This document shows positions 49,741 through 58,982 of a stretch of 64,000 nucleotides of DNA, in pieces. The stretch comes from Streptomyces uncialis (GTDB lineage Bacteria > Actinomycetota > Actinomycetes > Streptomycetales > Streptomycetaceae). The stretch's first letter is position 1; each line of letters opens with the position of its first letter. A program made the position numbers and the translations under genes. Location: assembly GCF_036250755.1 (NCBI RefSeq), contig NZ_CP109583.1, forward strand, positions 7,372,001 to 7,436,000. Reading direction: 5' to 3'. Under the pieces are notes generated by a model. It ran no database searches. It saw nothing but the letters and a program-made list of their open reading frames with translations, and was not told where the DNA came from.

Positions 49741-50173
49741 CGGAGTACCTCCAGGTTCGAGCGATTCCGCACAGAATCCGTCACATTCGAACCCTGTGGT
49801 GATCGCGAAACGGTCATGATCACGCACGGTAGCGCGGGCCGCGGCGCCGCGGAACGTCCCGGACACAAGTGATCGGCCGAGCGGACCGCCCACACCCGCC
49901 GGACCGCCCCCCGGCCCGACCGCAGCCGCGTACGCCCCCGCCACGCCCCGCCGGACGCCCTCCCGCCCCTCCCGCCCCTCCGCGTCCGTACGGCCCGGGG
50001 CCCGGGACGTGGGGCGATACCGTCCCGCCGGTACGGACCCCGCCGCCGTCCCCCTCGGGGCGATATCCCCGCGCCCACCGCGCCGGCAGATGGGAAGATC
50101 CTCCGGCGGGAGCCGAACGGCACCCGGGCGAGCCGGACCGGTGGTCCACGACAACAGGAAGGCGGGCGGCCAC
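49741..50173. other. 433-bp divergent region between NamZ-like and TetR genes
   Basis: This carries the leader of both genes. A dyad GTGATC-N13-GATCAC at 49799-49823 lies ~60-85 bp before the NamZ-like start and is a candidate operator. From 49910 onward it is a GC-rich low-complexity run on the + strand (CCGCCCC- and CTCCCG-rich) without a supported gene. Confidence 0.5.
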
Positions 50174-50767
50174 GTGCCCAGGACGACGGACACGGACGGG
50201 GCGACCGTCCCGCAGCGGCTGCTGGCGGCGGCCACCCGGCTCTTCGCCGACCAGGGCTACGACCGGACCTCGGTCCAGGAGATCGTGGAGGCGGCCGGAG
50301 TCACCAAGGGCGCCCTCTACCACTACTTCGGTTCCAAGGAGGACCTGCTCCAGGAGATCTACTCCCGGGTGCTGCGCCTCCAGCAGGAACGCCTCGACGC
50401 GTTCGCCGCCCGCGACGCCCCCGTGGAACGGCGACTGCGGGACGCCGCCGCCGATGTCGTCGTCACGACCATCGAGAACCTGGACGACGCGGTCATCTTC
50501 CAGCGCTCCATGCACCATCTGAGCCCGGCGAAGAACAAGCGGGTACGCGCCGAACGCCGCCGCTACCACGAACGGTTCCGCGCCCTGATCGAGGAGGGCC
50601 AGGCCGCCGGTGTCTTCTCCACCCGCACCCCGGCGGACCTCGTGGTCGACCACCACTTCGGCTCGGTCCACCATCTGCCCACCTGGTACCGGGCCACAGG
50701 CACCCTCACCCCCACGCAGATCGCCGACCACCTCGCCGACCTGCTGCTGCGGGCCCTGCGCCCCTGA
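50174..50767 (+). CDS. TetR-family transcriptional regulator (KstR-type)
   Basis: The 197-residue protein has a canonical TetR helix-turn-helix (VPQRLLAAATRLFADQGYDR, TSVQEIVEAAGVTKGALYHY, FGSKEDLLQEIYSRVL) and a C-terminal domain with MHHLSPAKNKRVRAERRRYH and TPADLVVDHHFGSVHHLPTW like KstR2-type regulators. GTG 50174 has AGGAAGG upstream. Divergent to the NamZ-like gene, converging on the DUF202 operon. Confidence 0.9.
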   Translation: MPRTTDTDGATVPQRLLAAATRLFADQGYDRTSVQEIVEAAGVTKGALYHYFGSKEDLLQEIYSRVLRLQQERLDAFAARDAPVERRLRDAAADVVVTTIENLDDAVIFQRSMHHLSPAKNKRVRAERRRYHERFRALIEEGQAAGVFSTRTPADLVVDHHFGSVHHLPTWYRATGTLTPTQIADHLADLLLRALRP

Positions 50768-50815
50768 CCCGCCGGACGACTGCCCGAGGCGCCGCCCCGC
50801 CGGAACGCGCCCCCG

Positions 50816-51136
50816 CTAGAACACGACGGCCGCCGCGCACACCGCGAGACCCACCGCGCACAGCGTGCCGACCGCCGCCGCCCACACCATCAGCCGGGGC
50901 GGATCCACGGGATCGCCCGTCAGCTCCTGTATCCGCCGGTGCGCCACGGCCAGCAGCCCCAGCCACACCAGCACGCACAACGCGCAGGCGACCGGACCCA
51001 CCGCGCCCTCCCCGTCCTGGAACGCCGAGCGCGCGGCCAGTACGGTCACCACCGTCGCCGTCAGCGTCGTACGGCGCCACGCCAGCCTGGTGCGTTCCGG
51101 CTGGAGCCCCGGGTCGCGTACCCCGGCGCCGGTCAT
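50816..51136 (-). CDS. DUF202 membrane protein
   Basis: The 106-residue protein has RTRLAWRRTTLTATVVTVLA, the DUF202 'ERT.LAW.RT' motif, and three hydrophobic helices. Role unknown. It begins 1 nt after the stop codon of the larger DUF202 gene (51138), so it is translated by coupling. Last gene of a three-gene leftward operon. Confidence 0.88.
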   Translation of the reverse strand: MTGAGVRDPGLQPERTRLAWRRTTLTATVVTVLAARSAFQDGEGAVGPVACALCVLVWLGLLAVAHRRIQELTGDPVDPPRLMVWAAAVGTLCAVGLAVCAAAVVF

Positions 51137-51137
51137 G

Positions 51138-51569
51138 TCAGCCCGCCCAGCCCGCGAGGACGATCACGACCATCGCCAGGGCCACTATGGCGATGACGAC
51201 GCTCAGCAGCGCGGGGAACCGCGACACCGGCAGGTCCTCGCCGCGCCGCATCGCCCGCTCGCAGCGCACCCAGTGGTTCACGGCGCGCAGCGCGCACAGC
51301 ACGCCCGCCGCGAGCAGGGCCAGCGCCAGCCCGACCCGCCAGCCCCAGCGCAGATCGGGCAGGAACTGGTCCACCGCGAAGCCGCCGCCGATCAGCGCGA
51401 GGGCGGTACGGAGCCAGGCCAGGAAGGTGCGTTCGTTCGCCAGCGAGAAGCGGTAGTCGGGGGTACGGCCCTCCTGTGCGAGCCGGGCCGGCGCGAACCA
51501 GAGCCGTACGGAGGAGAACGCCCGGCCGCCCGGCCGGTCCCGTCCCCCCGGTCCGGTCGGCGCGTTCAC
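51138..51569 (-). CDS. YidH/DUF202-family membrane protein
   Basis: The 143-residue protein has NERTFLAWLRTALALIGGGF (DUF202 signature) and three membrane segments ending VIAIVALAMVVIVLAGWAG. The GTG start overlaps the Nudix stop by 4 bp. Function unknown; pairs of DUF202 genes like this recur in actinobacteria. Confidence 0.88.
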   Translation of the reverse strand: MNAPTGPGGRDRPGGRAFSSVRLWFAPARLAQEGRTPDYRFSLANERTFLAWLRTALALIGGGFAVDQFLPDLRWGWRVGLALALLAAGVLCALRAVNHWVRCERAMRRGEDLPVSRFPALLSVVIAIVALAMVVIVLAGWAG

Positions 51570-52126
51570 GGGGACACGTCCCGCGCGGCCCGGAACGCCT
51601 TCAGCCGTCGGTACGCCTCCAGGCCGTCCGGCACCCAGTCCCAGGAGCCGAGCCGGGCGTCGATCTCCTCCTCCGGGACGAAGTCGTGCCAGGCGACCTC
51701 GGAGAGCTGGGGGCGCACGGGCAGCGCGCAGCGCACCTCGTACACCGCCGACCACCAGCCGCCCTGGCCCTCGCCCCGGTACAGGAACCGGAACAGGGGG
51801 GTGGGCCGGGGGAGTCCGCTGACCCCCAGCTCCTCCTCCGCCTCCCTGAGGGCCGCGTCGTCGTAGGACTCGCCCGCGCCGACGACGCCTCCGACGAACA
51901 TGTCGTAGCGCGACGGGAAGATCAGTTTCGACGCCGTGCGGCGGTGGACGAAGACACGGTCGCCGGGGTCCCGGGCGAGGACGAAGACACAGCGGTGCAG
52001 AAGGCCGCGGGCGTAGACCTCGCCCCGGGGTACCCGGTCGACGACCTGGTCGTCCTCGTCCACCACGTCCAGGACCTCGGCCCTCGCGTCGGCCGCGCCG
52101 TCCGTGTCCGTGCCAGCTGCACCCAT
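51566..52126 (-). CDS. Nudix hydrolase, YfcD/IDI-like
   Basis: The 186-residue protein has an isopentenyl-isomerase-like opening (LDVVDEDDQVVDRVPRGEVY, LLHRCVFVLARDPGDRVFVH), then the Nudix box GGVVGAGESYDDAALREAEEELGV, split here as GGVVGAGESYDDAALREAEE and ELGV, and a WHDFVPEEEID tail. Substrate unknown. First gene of the operon with the two DUF202 proteins. ATG 52126 is chosen over TTG 52138. The repeat element copy 2 begins about 50 bp upstream, so its promoter lies inside or next to it. Confidence 0.88.
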   Translation of the reverse strand: MGAAGTDTDGAADARAEVLDVVDEDDQVVDRVPRGEVYARGLLHRCVFVLARDPGDRVFVHRRTASKLIFPSRYDMFVGGVVGAGESYDDAALREAEEELGVSGLPRPTPLFRFLYRGEGQGGWWSAVYEVRCALPVRPQLSEVAWHDFVPEEEIDARLGSWDWVPDGLEAYRRLKAFRAARDVSP

Positions 52127-52178
52127 CCCCCCATCCAACCACCGCCCACCTCCGCTCGCGCCTCCGGGCTACCTGTGC

Positions 52179-52749
52179 GGGTCGCCTTCGCTCGCGCCTC
52201 TGGGTCTGTCCGGCTGGGCGTACTTGTCCCTGTGCGGGTCGTTCGTGGGTGCGCAGTTCCCCGCGCCCCTTAGGTCGCGCCCCTTGCGGTTCCCGTTCGG
52301 GTGCGGGCCCTCCGTGGTTGCTCGCGCAGTTCCCCGCGCCCCTTTGGCGGCGCCTCCTGAGGCTGTCGGTCAGGTGCAGGTCCTTGGGGTTGAACCCTCC
52401 TCCTCGTGCAGTCGCATGGCTGCGGGAGGGGGTGGGCGGGAATCTCTGCCCGCAGACTCCGATGCTCTTCAGTCGAGTCACGGAACGTCTTACCGAGCGT
52501 GTCGGATCGAGGACGGAGAATCCCGACCGGCACCGACCCGAAGAACAAGCAGATGGCGCCCCAAAGGGGCGCGGGGAACTGCGCGAAACCACCGAGCGAC
52601 GGCACAGGAAGAGGTACGTCACGCCGGACGGACCTGGGAAGCGCAAGCGAAGGCGACCTGCGGGGAACTGCGCGAAACCACCGAACGACGGCACAGCAAC
52701 GAAGTACGCCCAGCCGGACGGACCTGGGAAGCGCAAGCGAAGGCGACCC
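52179..52749. repeat. Palindromic composite repeat element, copy 2
   Basis: The left end GGGTCGCCTTCGCTCGCGCC (52179-52198) is inverted relative to the right tag GCGCAAGCGAAGGCGACCC (52731-52749; an extra near-copy at 52641-52659). Reverse cores lie at 52251-52269 and 52324-52342 (73 bp apart); forward cores at 52566-52584 and a shortened one near 52660. It separates the EamA-like transporter (3' end) from the Nudix gene (5' end). Smaller than copy 1 but same architecture. Confidence 0.9.
52324..52584. repeat. Central domain of copy 2 with perfect 20-bp inverted ends
   Basis: GCGCAGTTCCCCGCGCCCCT (52324-52343) and its complement (52565-52584) enclose 221 bp. The segment 52392-52525 aligns without gaps to 43941-44074. 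The pairings CGGGAATCTC/GAGAATCCCG (52437-52446 / 52516-52525) and CGTCT/GGACG (52486-52490 / 52511-52515) are kept; the C to T change in the second keeps pairing as G-U. Confidence 0.88.
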
Positions 52750-52756
52750 GTCCCGT

Positions 52757-53665
52757 TCACCCCCCATGGAGCTCACCCGCCCGCTCGAACCGCCCCGCCC
52801 CCCGGGGCATCGCCGGGTGCAACCCGAGCAGCACGATCCCCCCGACCACCGCGAGCAGCCCCACCACCTCCCCCAGCAGCGCGAGCGGGTCCGTCCGCAG
52901 CCGGTCCCCGAGGAACCCGACCCCGCAGACGATCCCCGCGATCGGCTGCGCAGCCGTCAACGCGGGCAGCGACATCCGCAACGGCGCCATCTCGAACGCG
53001 CTCTGCACCAGCAGCAACCCGGTCACCCCCAGCACCAGCACCGCGTACGGCTGCCAGGTCGCGACCACCACGGTCCAGCCGTCCTCGGCGAACCGCAGCG
53101 CGCTCACCCGGGTGAGCGCGTCCTGGAGCCCGTACAGCAACCCCGCCGCACCCCCCAGCAGTACCGGTGCCATGACCAGCCGGGCCCGCAGGGCCAGCAG
53201 TACGAGCAGCGCCGCGAGGCCCGCCACCGCCCCGATGATCAGCCACTGCCGGAGCGGGTCGGTCACGGCCTCCCCGGCCTCCGGCTGCCCCGCGACGATG
53301 AACAGCGTCACCCCGCCCGCGAGCACCGCGAGCCCGGACCAGCCCTGCGTACCCAGCGGCTGCCCGGTCACCGCACGGGACAGTGCCAGCGCGAACAGCA
53401 GATTCGTGGCGAGCAGCGGTTCGACCAGACTCACCTGGCCATGGGCGAGGGCCAGCGCCCCGAGGACCATCCCGCACACCATCAGCGCGATCCCGCCGAG
53501 CCACCGCGGCATCCGCATGAGATCCAGCAGCAGCCGGAACGACAGGAAGTCGCTCAGGGGCGCCCGCTGCGCCGCGTCCTGCTGGAGGACGAACCCGAAG
53601 CCCAGGCAGCAGGCGGCGCAGACCGCCAGGACGACAACGAGTACCGACACGTCGTTACCCCTCAC
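52757..53665 (-). CDS. DMT-superfamily (EamA-like) transporter
   Basis: The ~302-residue protein has ten hydrophobic segments in two repeats: VLVVVLAVCAACCLGFGFVL first, then GGIALMVCGMVLGALALAHG, EPLLATNLLFALALSRAVTG, and the second half GGAAGLLYGLQDALTRVSAL, AAQPIAGIVCGVGFLGDRLR. This is the drug/metabolite transporter layout. Start is GTG 53665 or GTG 53650. Substrate unknown. The repeat element begins 8 bp past its stop codon. Confidence 0.85.
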   Translation of the reverse strand: MRGNDVSVLVVVLAVCAACCLGFGFVLQQDAAQRAPLSDFLSFRLLLDLMRMPRWLGGIALMVCGMVLGALALAHGQVSLVEPLLATNLLFALALSRAVTGQPLGTQGWSGLAVLAGGVTLFIVAGQPEAGEAVTDPLRQWLIIGAVAGLAALLVLLALRARLVMAPVLLGGAAGLLYGLQDALTRVSALRFAEDGWTVVVATWQPYAVLVLGVTGLLLVQSAFEMAPLRMSLPALTAAQPIAGIVCGVGFLGDRLRTDPLALLGEVVGLLAVVGGIVLLGLHPAMPRGAGRFERAGELHGG

Positions 53666-53847
53666 GACAGCCGGGCCCGAGCCAGCCGGGCCGCCGGGTA
53701 CGTGGCCGGTGAGTCACGGCCCCGGGACGGTTGACGCCGGTCACGCCGTCCCCAAGGATCTGACCCACCAGTAACCCCAGTATCCCCATGGGTGCGCCGC
53801 CCCGCCGGTGCGGCAGGCGGGAGCGCGGCTGAGAAGAGGGACGGCCC

Positions 53848-55503
53848 ATGGCGTACGACGCCGATGTGATCGTGATCGGTGCGGGTCTGGCGGGCCTCGC
53901 GGCGACGGCGGAACTGGTCGACACGGGTCGCAAGGTCGTCCTGCTGGACCAGGAGCCGCCGCAGTCGCTCGGCGGTCAGGCCCACTGGTCCTTCGGGGGT
54001 CTGTTCTTCGTGAACTCCCCGGAACAGCGCCGGATGCGGATCAAGGACAGTCACGACCTCGCGCTCCAGGACTGGCTCGGCACCGCCGGATTCGACCGTG
54101 CCGAGGACCACTGGCCGAGGCGCTGGGCCGAGGCCTACGTCGATTTCGCGGCGGGGGAGAAGCGGGCCTGGCTGCACCGCCAGGGGGTGCGATTCTTCCC
54201 CGTGGTCGGCTGGGCCGAACGGGGTGGTTACGACGCCACCGGCCACGGCAACTCCGTCCCCCGCTTCCACATCACCTGGGGCACCGGCCCGGGGCTGCTC
54301 GCCCCGTTCGCCCGCCGGGTCCGCGCGGGTGCCGCCCGGGGGCTGGTCGATCTGCGGTTCCGGCACCGGGTCACCGCGCTGTGCGGCGCGGCGGGCACCG
54401 TGGACACGGTGGGCGGCGAGATCCTCGACCGCTCCGAGGTGGCCCGTGGCAGGCCCAGCGGCCGGGATGTCGTCGGCTCCTTCGAGCTGCGGGCCCAGGC
54501 CGTGATCGTCACCTCCGGGGGGATCGGCGGCAATCACGAGCTGGTCCGCCGGAACTGGCCCGCGCGTCTCGGCCGGGCGCCCGAGCGGATGGTCGCCGGG
54601 GTCCCGGCCCATGTCGACGGGCTGATGCTCGGTGTCACCGAGGCCGCGGGCGGCCGTCTGATCAACGGTGACCGGATGTGGCACTACACCGAGGGCCTGC
54701 ACAACTGGAACCCGATCTGGGAAGGTCACGGCATCCGGGTCCTGCCCGGCCCGTCCTCCCTGTGGCTCGACGCGCGCGGCAACCGGCTCCCCGTACCGCT
54801 CTTCCCCGGCTTCGACACGCTCGGCACCCTCGAACACCTCATGGACACCGGCCATGAGCACAGCTGGTTCGTCCTCAACCGCCGTGTGATCGGCAAGGAG
54901 TTCACGCTCAGCGGCTCGGAGCAGAACCCCGATCTCACCGGACGGTCCGTCCGCGGGGTGATCGACCGGGCCCGCGCCGACGTGCCCGCGCCCGTGCGGG
55001 CGTTCATGGACCACGGCGAGGACTTCGTGGTCGAGCACGACCTGGCCGCCCTCGTCCGGGGCATGAACGCCCTCACGGGTGAACCGCTGATCGACGAGAC
55101 GGATCTGCGGCGGGTGATCACCGCGCGGGACCGTGAGGTGGCCAACCCCTTCACCAAGGACTCCCAGATCACGGCGATCCGCGGCGCGCGGTCCTTCCTC
55201 GGGGACCGGCTGATCCGTACGGTCGCCCCGCATCCGATCCTCGACCCGAAGGCGGGTCCGCTGATCGCCGTCCGGCTCAGTGTCCTCACCCGTAAGAGCC
55301 TCGGCGGACTGGAGACCGATCTGTCCTCCCGTGTCCTCACCGAGAGCGGCGAACCCCTCGGCGGGGTCTACGCGGCGGGCGAGGCGGCGGGGTTCGGCGG
55401 TGGCGGGGTGCACGGATACCGCTCGATGGAGGGCACCTTCCTCGGCGGCTGCCTGTTCTCCGGCCGGACCGCCGGCCGTGCCGCCGCCCGCGCGACGGGC
55501 TGA
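53848..55503 (+). CDS. FAD-dependent dehydrogenase (KstD-like / fumarate-reductase fold)
   Basis: The 551-residue flavoprotein has an N-terminal dinucleotide-binding motif DVIVIGAGLAGLAATAEL, the FAD contact LLDQEPPQSLGGQAHWSFGG, VIVTSGGIGGNHELVRRNWP in the centre and the C-terminal FAD motif GGVYAAGEAAGFGGGGVHGY plus the GTFLGGCLFSGRTAGRAA tail. It resembles FAD-binding dehydrogenases that desaturate or oxidise steroid-like or other ketones. No other steroid gene is here. ATG 53848 with GAAGAGGG upstream. Confidence 0.9.
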   Translation: MAYDADVIVIGAGLAGLAATAELVDTGRKVVLLDQEPPQSLGGQAHWSFGGLFFVNSPEQRRMRIKDSHDLALQDWLGTAGFDRAEDHWPRRWAEAYVDFAAGEKRAWLHRQGVRFFPVVGWAERGGYDATGHGNSVPRFHITWGTGPGLLAPFARRVRAGAARGLVDLRFRHRVTALCGAAGTVDTVGGEILDRSEVARGRPSGRDVVGSFELRAQAVIVTSGGIGGNHELVRRNWPARLGRAPERMVAGVPAHVDGLMLGVTEAAGGRLINGDRMWHYTEGLHNWNPIWEGHGIRVLPGPSSLWLDARGNRLPVPLFPGFDTLGTLEHLMDTGHEHSWFVLNRRVIGKEFTLSGSEQNPDLTGRSVRGVIDRARADVPAPVRAFMDHGEDFVVEHDLAALVRGMNALTGEPLIDETDLRRVITARDREVANPFTKDSQITAIRGARSFLGDRLIRTVAPHPILDPKAGPLIAVRLSVLTRKSLGGLETDLSSRVLTESGEPLGGVYAAGEAAGFGGGGVHGYRSMEGTFLGGCLFSGRTAGRAAARATG

Positions 55504-55889
55504 CGCCTCCCGAGCCCGTACAAGTGCGCCTGGAATCGGGGGAGTACGGGAGGAACCGGGCGCAACGGGATACGTGCTCCGGCCACGCATAGCGTCGGAG
55601 GGGTGGGGTAGGACCACTTCCGAACCCCGGGTCGGCGCCTCCGCGGCCCCCGTTCCCGTCGCCCGTCCCGCATGATCACGGGCGCAACGATCAAGCCGCC
55701 ACGCCGATTACGCCCCCCGGATCGCGGGCGCACTTGGGTAATAAGTGGCATCGAAGGGACAACTCGACCGTCCGATCAGGCACTTGACACGTGTAGGTGG
55801 GCTGGTGGCCCTTGACTCGGAGCACCCCCTACCGGTTTGCTGTCCGTGATCATTCGCTCAACACACCGTGTCGGGGAGGAAGTCCCGCG
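55504..55889. other. 386-bp intergenic region
   Basis: This separates two same-direction genes and is AT-richer around 55735-55860. TTGACA at 55784-55789 and TTGACT near 55812 resemble -35 boxes but no matching -10 could be fixed. No gene is supported. Confidence 0.45.
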
Positions 55890-56840
55890 GTGACGCCACC
55901 CCCACCGCCACTGGGCCGTTCGCGCAAGCGGGGCTCTCATGTCTTCGACGCGGCCCTCGACGACACGGCACTCGCGACCGCCCGTACCGCGCTCGGTCAG
56001 GGCCGCTGGTCCGTCGTCCGCGGGCTGCTCGTCGACACCGGCGACGACTGGGACCGCCGCGGCCACCGCGTCACGGCGCTCGCCCAGGAGACCACCACCT
56101 CGGCCTGGGCCCAGGACTGGCGGATCGCCGAGCCCGAGTCCGCCGACGCCGCGGTCCTGTTCGCCCTGGCCGCCGTCCAGCGCGCGCTGAACGGCAAAGC
56201 GCGCCCGGACGCGGCGCGCGCCGCCTGCCGCACCGCCGCCGGGCTCGTCCCCGCCGACCCCACGCCCTGGCTCGGACTGCTGATGCTGGAACGCACGGTC
56301 GGCACCGAGGAGGACGTCGTCCAGCTCTTCGACGAGGTCCGCCACCGGCACCCCGACCACCACCACGCCCACCATCTGATGATCGCCCGGCTCGCCGAGC
56401 GCCGCGCCGACGCCGGACAGGACCCCATGCACGAGGTCTACGACTTCGCCGCCTGGGCCGCCGAACAGGCCCCGGCGGACTCCCCGCTGGCGATCCTGCC
56501 GGTCGTCGCGCACGCCGAGCGGTACCGCGTGCTGGCCCTGGCCGGCCGGGAGCCCGCCGACCCGCTGTCCTCGGGGCACTGGGTCGGCCGCCGCGCCCGC
56601 CAGGTGATGAAGGCGGCGTTCGACTGGTGGCTGGAGTGGGAGCGCGAGGACCACCCGCGCAACCGCGTCGACCTCAACTTCCTCGCCCACGCGAAGTACT
56701 GCGGAGGCCGCGCCGCCGAGGCCGCGGCCCTCTTCCACCGCATCGGCAACCACATCACCCCCGCCCCCTGGTCGTACCCCGACCGGGACCCGTCCGAGGC
56801 GTTCAGGGAAGCGCGCAACGCGTCCCTCGGCACCGGATGA
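55890..56840 (+). CDS. Hypothetical protein, TPR-like
   Basis: The 316-residue protein is helical with repeated motifs of about 35-40 residues (DAALDDTALATARTALGQGR, AAVLFALAAVQRALNGKARP, WLGLLMLERTVGTEEDVVQL, HHLMIARLAERRADAGQDPM) suggesting degenerate TPR helices, ending with FDWWLEWEREDHPRNRVDLN and NFLAHAKYCGGRAAEAAALF. No catalytic motif. GTG 55890 has GGGGAGGAAG upstream. Seems conserved in Streptomyces; function unknown. Confidence 0.7.
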   Translation: MTPPPPPLGRSRKRGSHVFDAALDDTALATARTALGQGRWSVVRGLLVDTGDDWDRRGHRVTALAQETTTSAWAQDWRIAEPESADAAVLFALAAVQRALNGKARPDAARAACRTAAGLVPADPTPWLGLLMLERTVGTEEDVVQLFDEVRHRHPDHHHAHHLMIARLAERRADAGQDPMHEVYDFAAWAAEQAPADSPLAILPVVAHAERYRVLALAGREPADPLSSGHWVGRRARQVMKAAFDWWLEWEREDHPRNRVDLNFLAHAKYCGGRAAEAAALFHRIGNHITPAPWSYPDRDPSEAFREARNASLGTG

Positions 56841-57235
56841 CCCCCACCCCACATCCCCGCGCCCACCGGCGGTAGGCGCGGACGCACCACCAGTGTCACC
56901 AGCACCACCGCAAGCACCATCGCGGAAGAAGGCACCACCGCGCGGAACCGGCACCTCGGGTGCGAACCAGCGGTTCTGCGCGCTGCACGATCGGCGGCAA
57001 CAGCATTGGCAACACCAGCACCACCGGTGACGTCGTCCTTATCGGCGTCACCCGTCACCACCCGCACCACAGGTACGACGGGCATCACCCGGCACCACAC
57101 GTACGACTCGCACCACCCGTACCACCGGGTCGTGCACCGCTCGGCCGTACCCCGGTACGGCCGCGGTCCACGTCGGCCGCGCCCGCACGAACCGGAACAC
57201 GCCTGACCCGCCCACCCGAAAGGACAAACCCCGCC
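56841..57235. other. 395-bp intergenic region with ACC-rich repeats
   Basis: From 56880 to 57120 the + strand is rich in loosely repeated CACCAC/GTCACC/GTACGACT words. A perfect 10-bp inverted repeat CGGCCGTACC / GGTACGGCCG (57142-57163) follows and may be an operator or hairpin. I find no gene; the promoter of the APC permease must be here. Confidence 0.45.
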
Positions 57236-58798
57236 ATGACGACGGGCAGTTCGAGCACGAGCGAAGCCAGATCGACCACCGGAGCGAAGTCCGGCGGCGG
57301 GATCAACACCTTCAAGGGCCAGGACCGCGCACTGCGCGCGGACCGGCTCGGCACGGCGGGACTCCTCCTGTCGGTGCTCGCCGCGACGGGACCGCTCATG
57401 GTCGTCGCGGGGGTCATGCCCACCACCTTCGCGGTCATGGGCATCGTGGGGCAGCCACTGCTCTTCGTCATCCTCGGCGTCGTCCTCATCCTCTTCTCCT
57501 TCGGATACGCGGAGATGAGCCGTCATGTTCACAACGCGGGCGCTTTTTACGCGTACATTTCCCGCGGCCTCGGCGGAACCGCCGGAGCGGGCGCCTCGCT
57601 CGTGGCGCTGGTCGCCTACAGCGCACTCCAGGTCGGCCTCTACGGGCTCCTCGGCTTCGAGGTCTCGCTGCTGCTGAACGCCCACTTCGAGGTGTCCGTC
57701 CCCTGGTGGATACCCTCCCTCGCGGGCGCCGCGATCGTGGGCTTCCTCGCCCTGATGAAGATCGACGTCAACGCGCGCGTCCTCGGTGTGCTGCTGCTGA
57801 TCGAGGTCGCCCTTGTCGTCGTCTTCGACATCGCCGCGCTCTCCGAGCCCGCCAAGGGCGGTGTGTCGCTCGCCGCGTTCAACCCGGAGACCCTGACCGG
57901 CGCGGGCATCGGCACCGCGCTGTGCTTCTGCATCGCCGCCTTCACCGGCTTCGAGCAGGCACCCGTGTACGCCGAGGAGACCAGCCGCCCGCAGGTCGTG
58001 GTGGCCCGGGTGATGTTCCTCGCGGTGACCTTCGTCGCGCTGTTCTTCGCCTTCAGCTCCTGGGCGCTGACCGTCGCCGCCGGGCCGGACGGGATCGTCC
58101 CCGCCGCGCAGGAGCACACCGCCGGACTGCTGTTCGTGCTGACCGAGAGCAGGCTCGGGGAGACCTTCGCCGACCTCATGCACATCCTGCTGGTGACCGG
58201 TGTGTTCGCCGCGACGCTCAGCTTCCACAACGTCGTCTCGCGCTACGCGTTCGCCATGGGACGCGAAGGGCTGCTGCCCGCCGTCTTCGGCCGCACCAAC
58301 AGCGCCAGCGGCGCCCCCGGCACCGGCGCGCTGCTCCAGACCGGTATCTCCGTCGTCGTGATCGCGGCCTTCGCCCTCACCGACACCAAGGAGACCGGCG
58401 ACCCGACCGCGCCGATCCTGCGGCTGTTCACCTGGATGGGCAACGTGGGCGCCTTCGGGGTGATCCTGCTGATGGCCACCGCCTCGCTCGCGGTCATCGT
58501 CTTCTTCGTGCGCCGGGGCGCCGCCCGCGCACAGCTCTGGCGGCTGATCGCGTCCGGCGTCGCCGGGGTGTCGCTGCTGGTGATCGCCGGGTACACCGCC
58601 AAGGACTTCTACCTCCTCGTCGGCGCGGGCCCCGACTCGGCGCTGCGCTGGGTCCTGCCCGGGATCATCTTCCTCGCCGCCGCCGTCGGGCTGTCCGTCG
58701 GCGCGTACCTCAAGGCACGCAAGCCCGAGGCGCACGCCCGGATCGGCCTCGGCAACGAGGCGTTCCAGCTGGAGAAGGCGGCCGAGGAGGGTTCCTGA
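57236..58798 (+). CDS. APC-superfamily amino-acid permease
   Basis: The 520-residue membrane protein has ~12 hydrophobic segments: start LLLSVLAATGPLMVVAGVMP, then FSFGYAEMSRHVHNAGAFYA, YISRGLGGTAGAGASLVALV and FCIAAFTGFEQAPVYAEETS, all typical of APC permeases of the eukaryotic-like/YfnA branch, and the late LSFHNVVSRYAFAMGREGLL. It probably imports an amino acid or amine. ATG 57236 with AAAGGA upstream. Followed by a perfect 19-bp hairpin. Confidence 0.9.
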   Translation: MTTGSSSTSEARSTTGAKSGGGINTFKGQDRALRADRLGTAGLLLSVLAATGPLMVVAGVMPTTFAVMGIVGQPLLFVILGVVLILFSFGYAEMSRHVHNAGAFYAYISRGLGGTAGAGASLVALVAYSALQVGLYGLLGFEVSLLLNAHFEVSVPWWIPSLAGAAIVGFLALMKIDVNARVLGVLLLIEVALVVVFDIAALSEPAKGGVSLAAFNPETLTGAGIGTALCFCIAAFTGFEQAPVYAEETSRPQVVVARVMFLAVTFVALFFAFSSWALTVAAGPDGIVPAAQEHTAGLLFVLTESRLGETFADLMHILLVTGVFAATLSFHNVVSRYAFAMGREGLLPAVFGRTNSASGAPGTGALLQTGISVVVIAAFALTDTKETGDPTAPILRLFTWMGNVGAFGVILLMATASLAVIVFFVRRGAARAQLWRLIASGVAGVSLLVIAGYTAKDFYLLVGAGPDSALRWVLPGIIFLAAAVGLSVGAYLKARKPEAHARIGLGNEAFQLEKAAEEGS

Positions 58799-58825
58799 CC
58801 CCCGGGGCGCACGTCCGGTGACGCA

Positions 58826-58863
58826 GGGAGGGGCGGTCCGTCGTACGACGGACCGCCCCTCCC
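58826..58863. terminator. Perfect 38-bp palindrome between APC and gluconate genes
   Basis: Arms 58826-58844 and 58845-58863 are exact complements (GGGAGGGGCGGTCCGTCGT and complement), with no spacer. It can terminate both convergent units. Confidence 0.9.
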
Positions 58864-58982
58864 GCACATCCCGGCCTTCCCGGTGACCGGCCTCAGACCC
58901 CCGGGACCACCCGGGCCACCTGGGCCGTCGAGACCACCTGGACCGTGCGGACCACGTCGGCCACCTGGATCACCTGGATCAC

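Noticed and set aside
56438..58867. 809-codon frame antisense to the APC permease
   Set aside because: Shadow with Glu/Asp/Gly/His-rich translation typical of antisense to membrane proteins.
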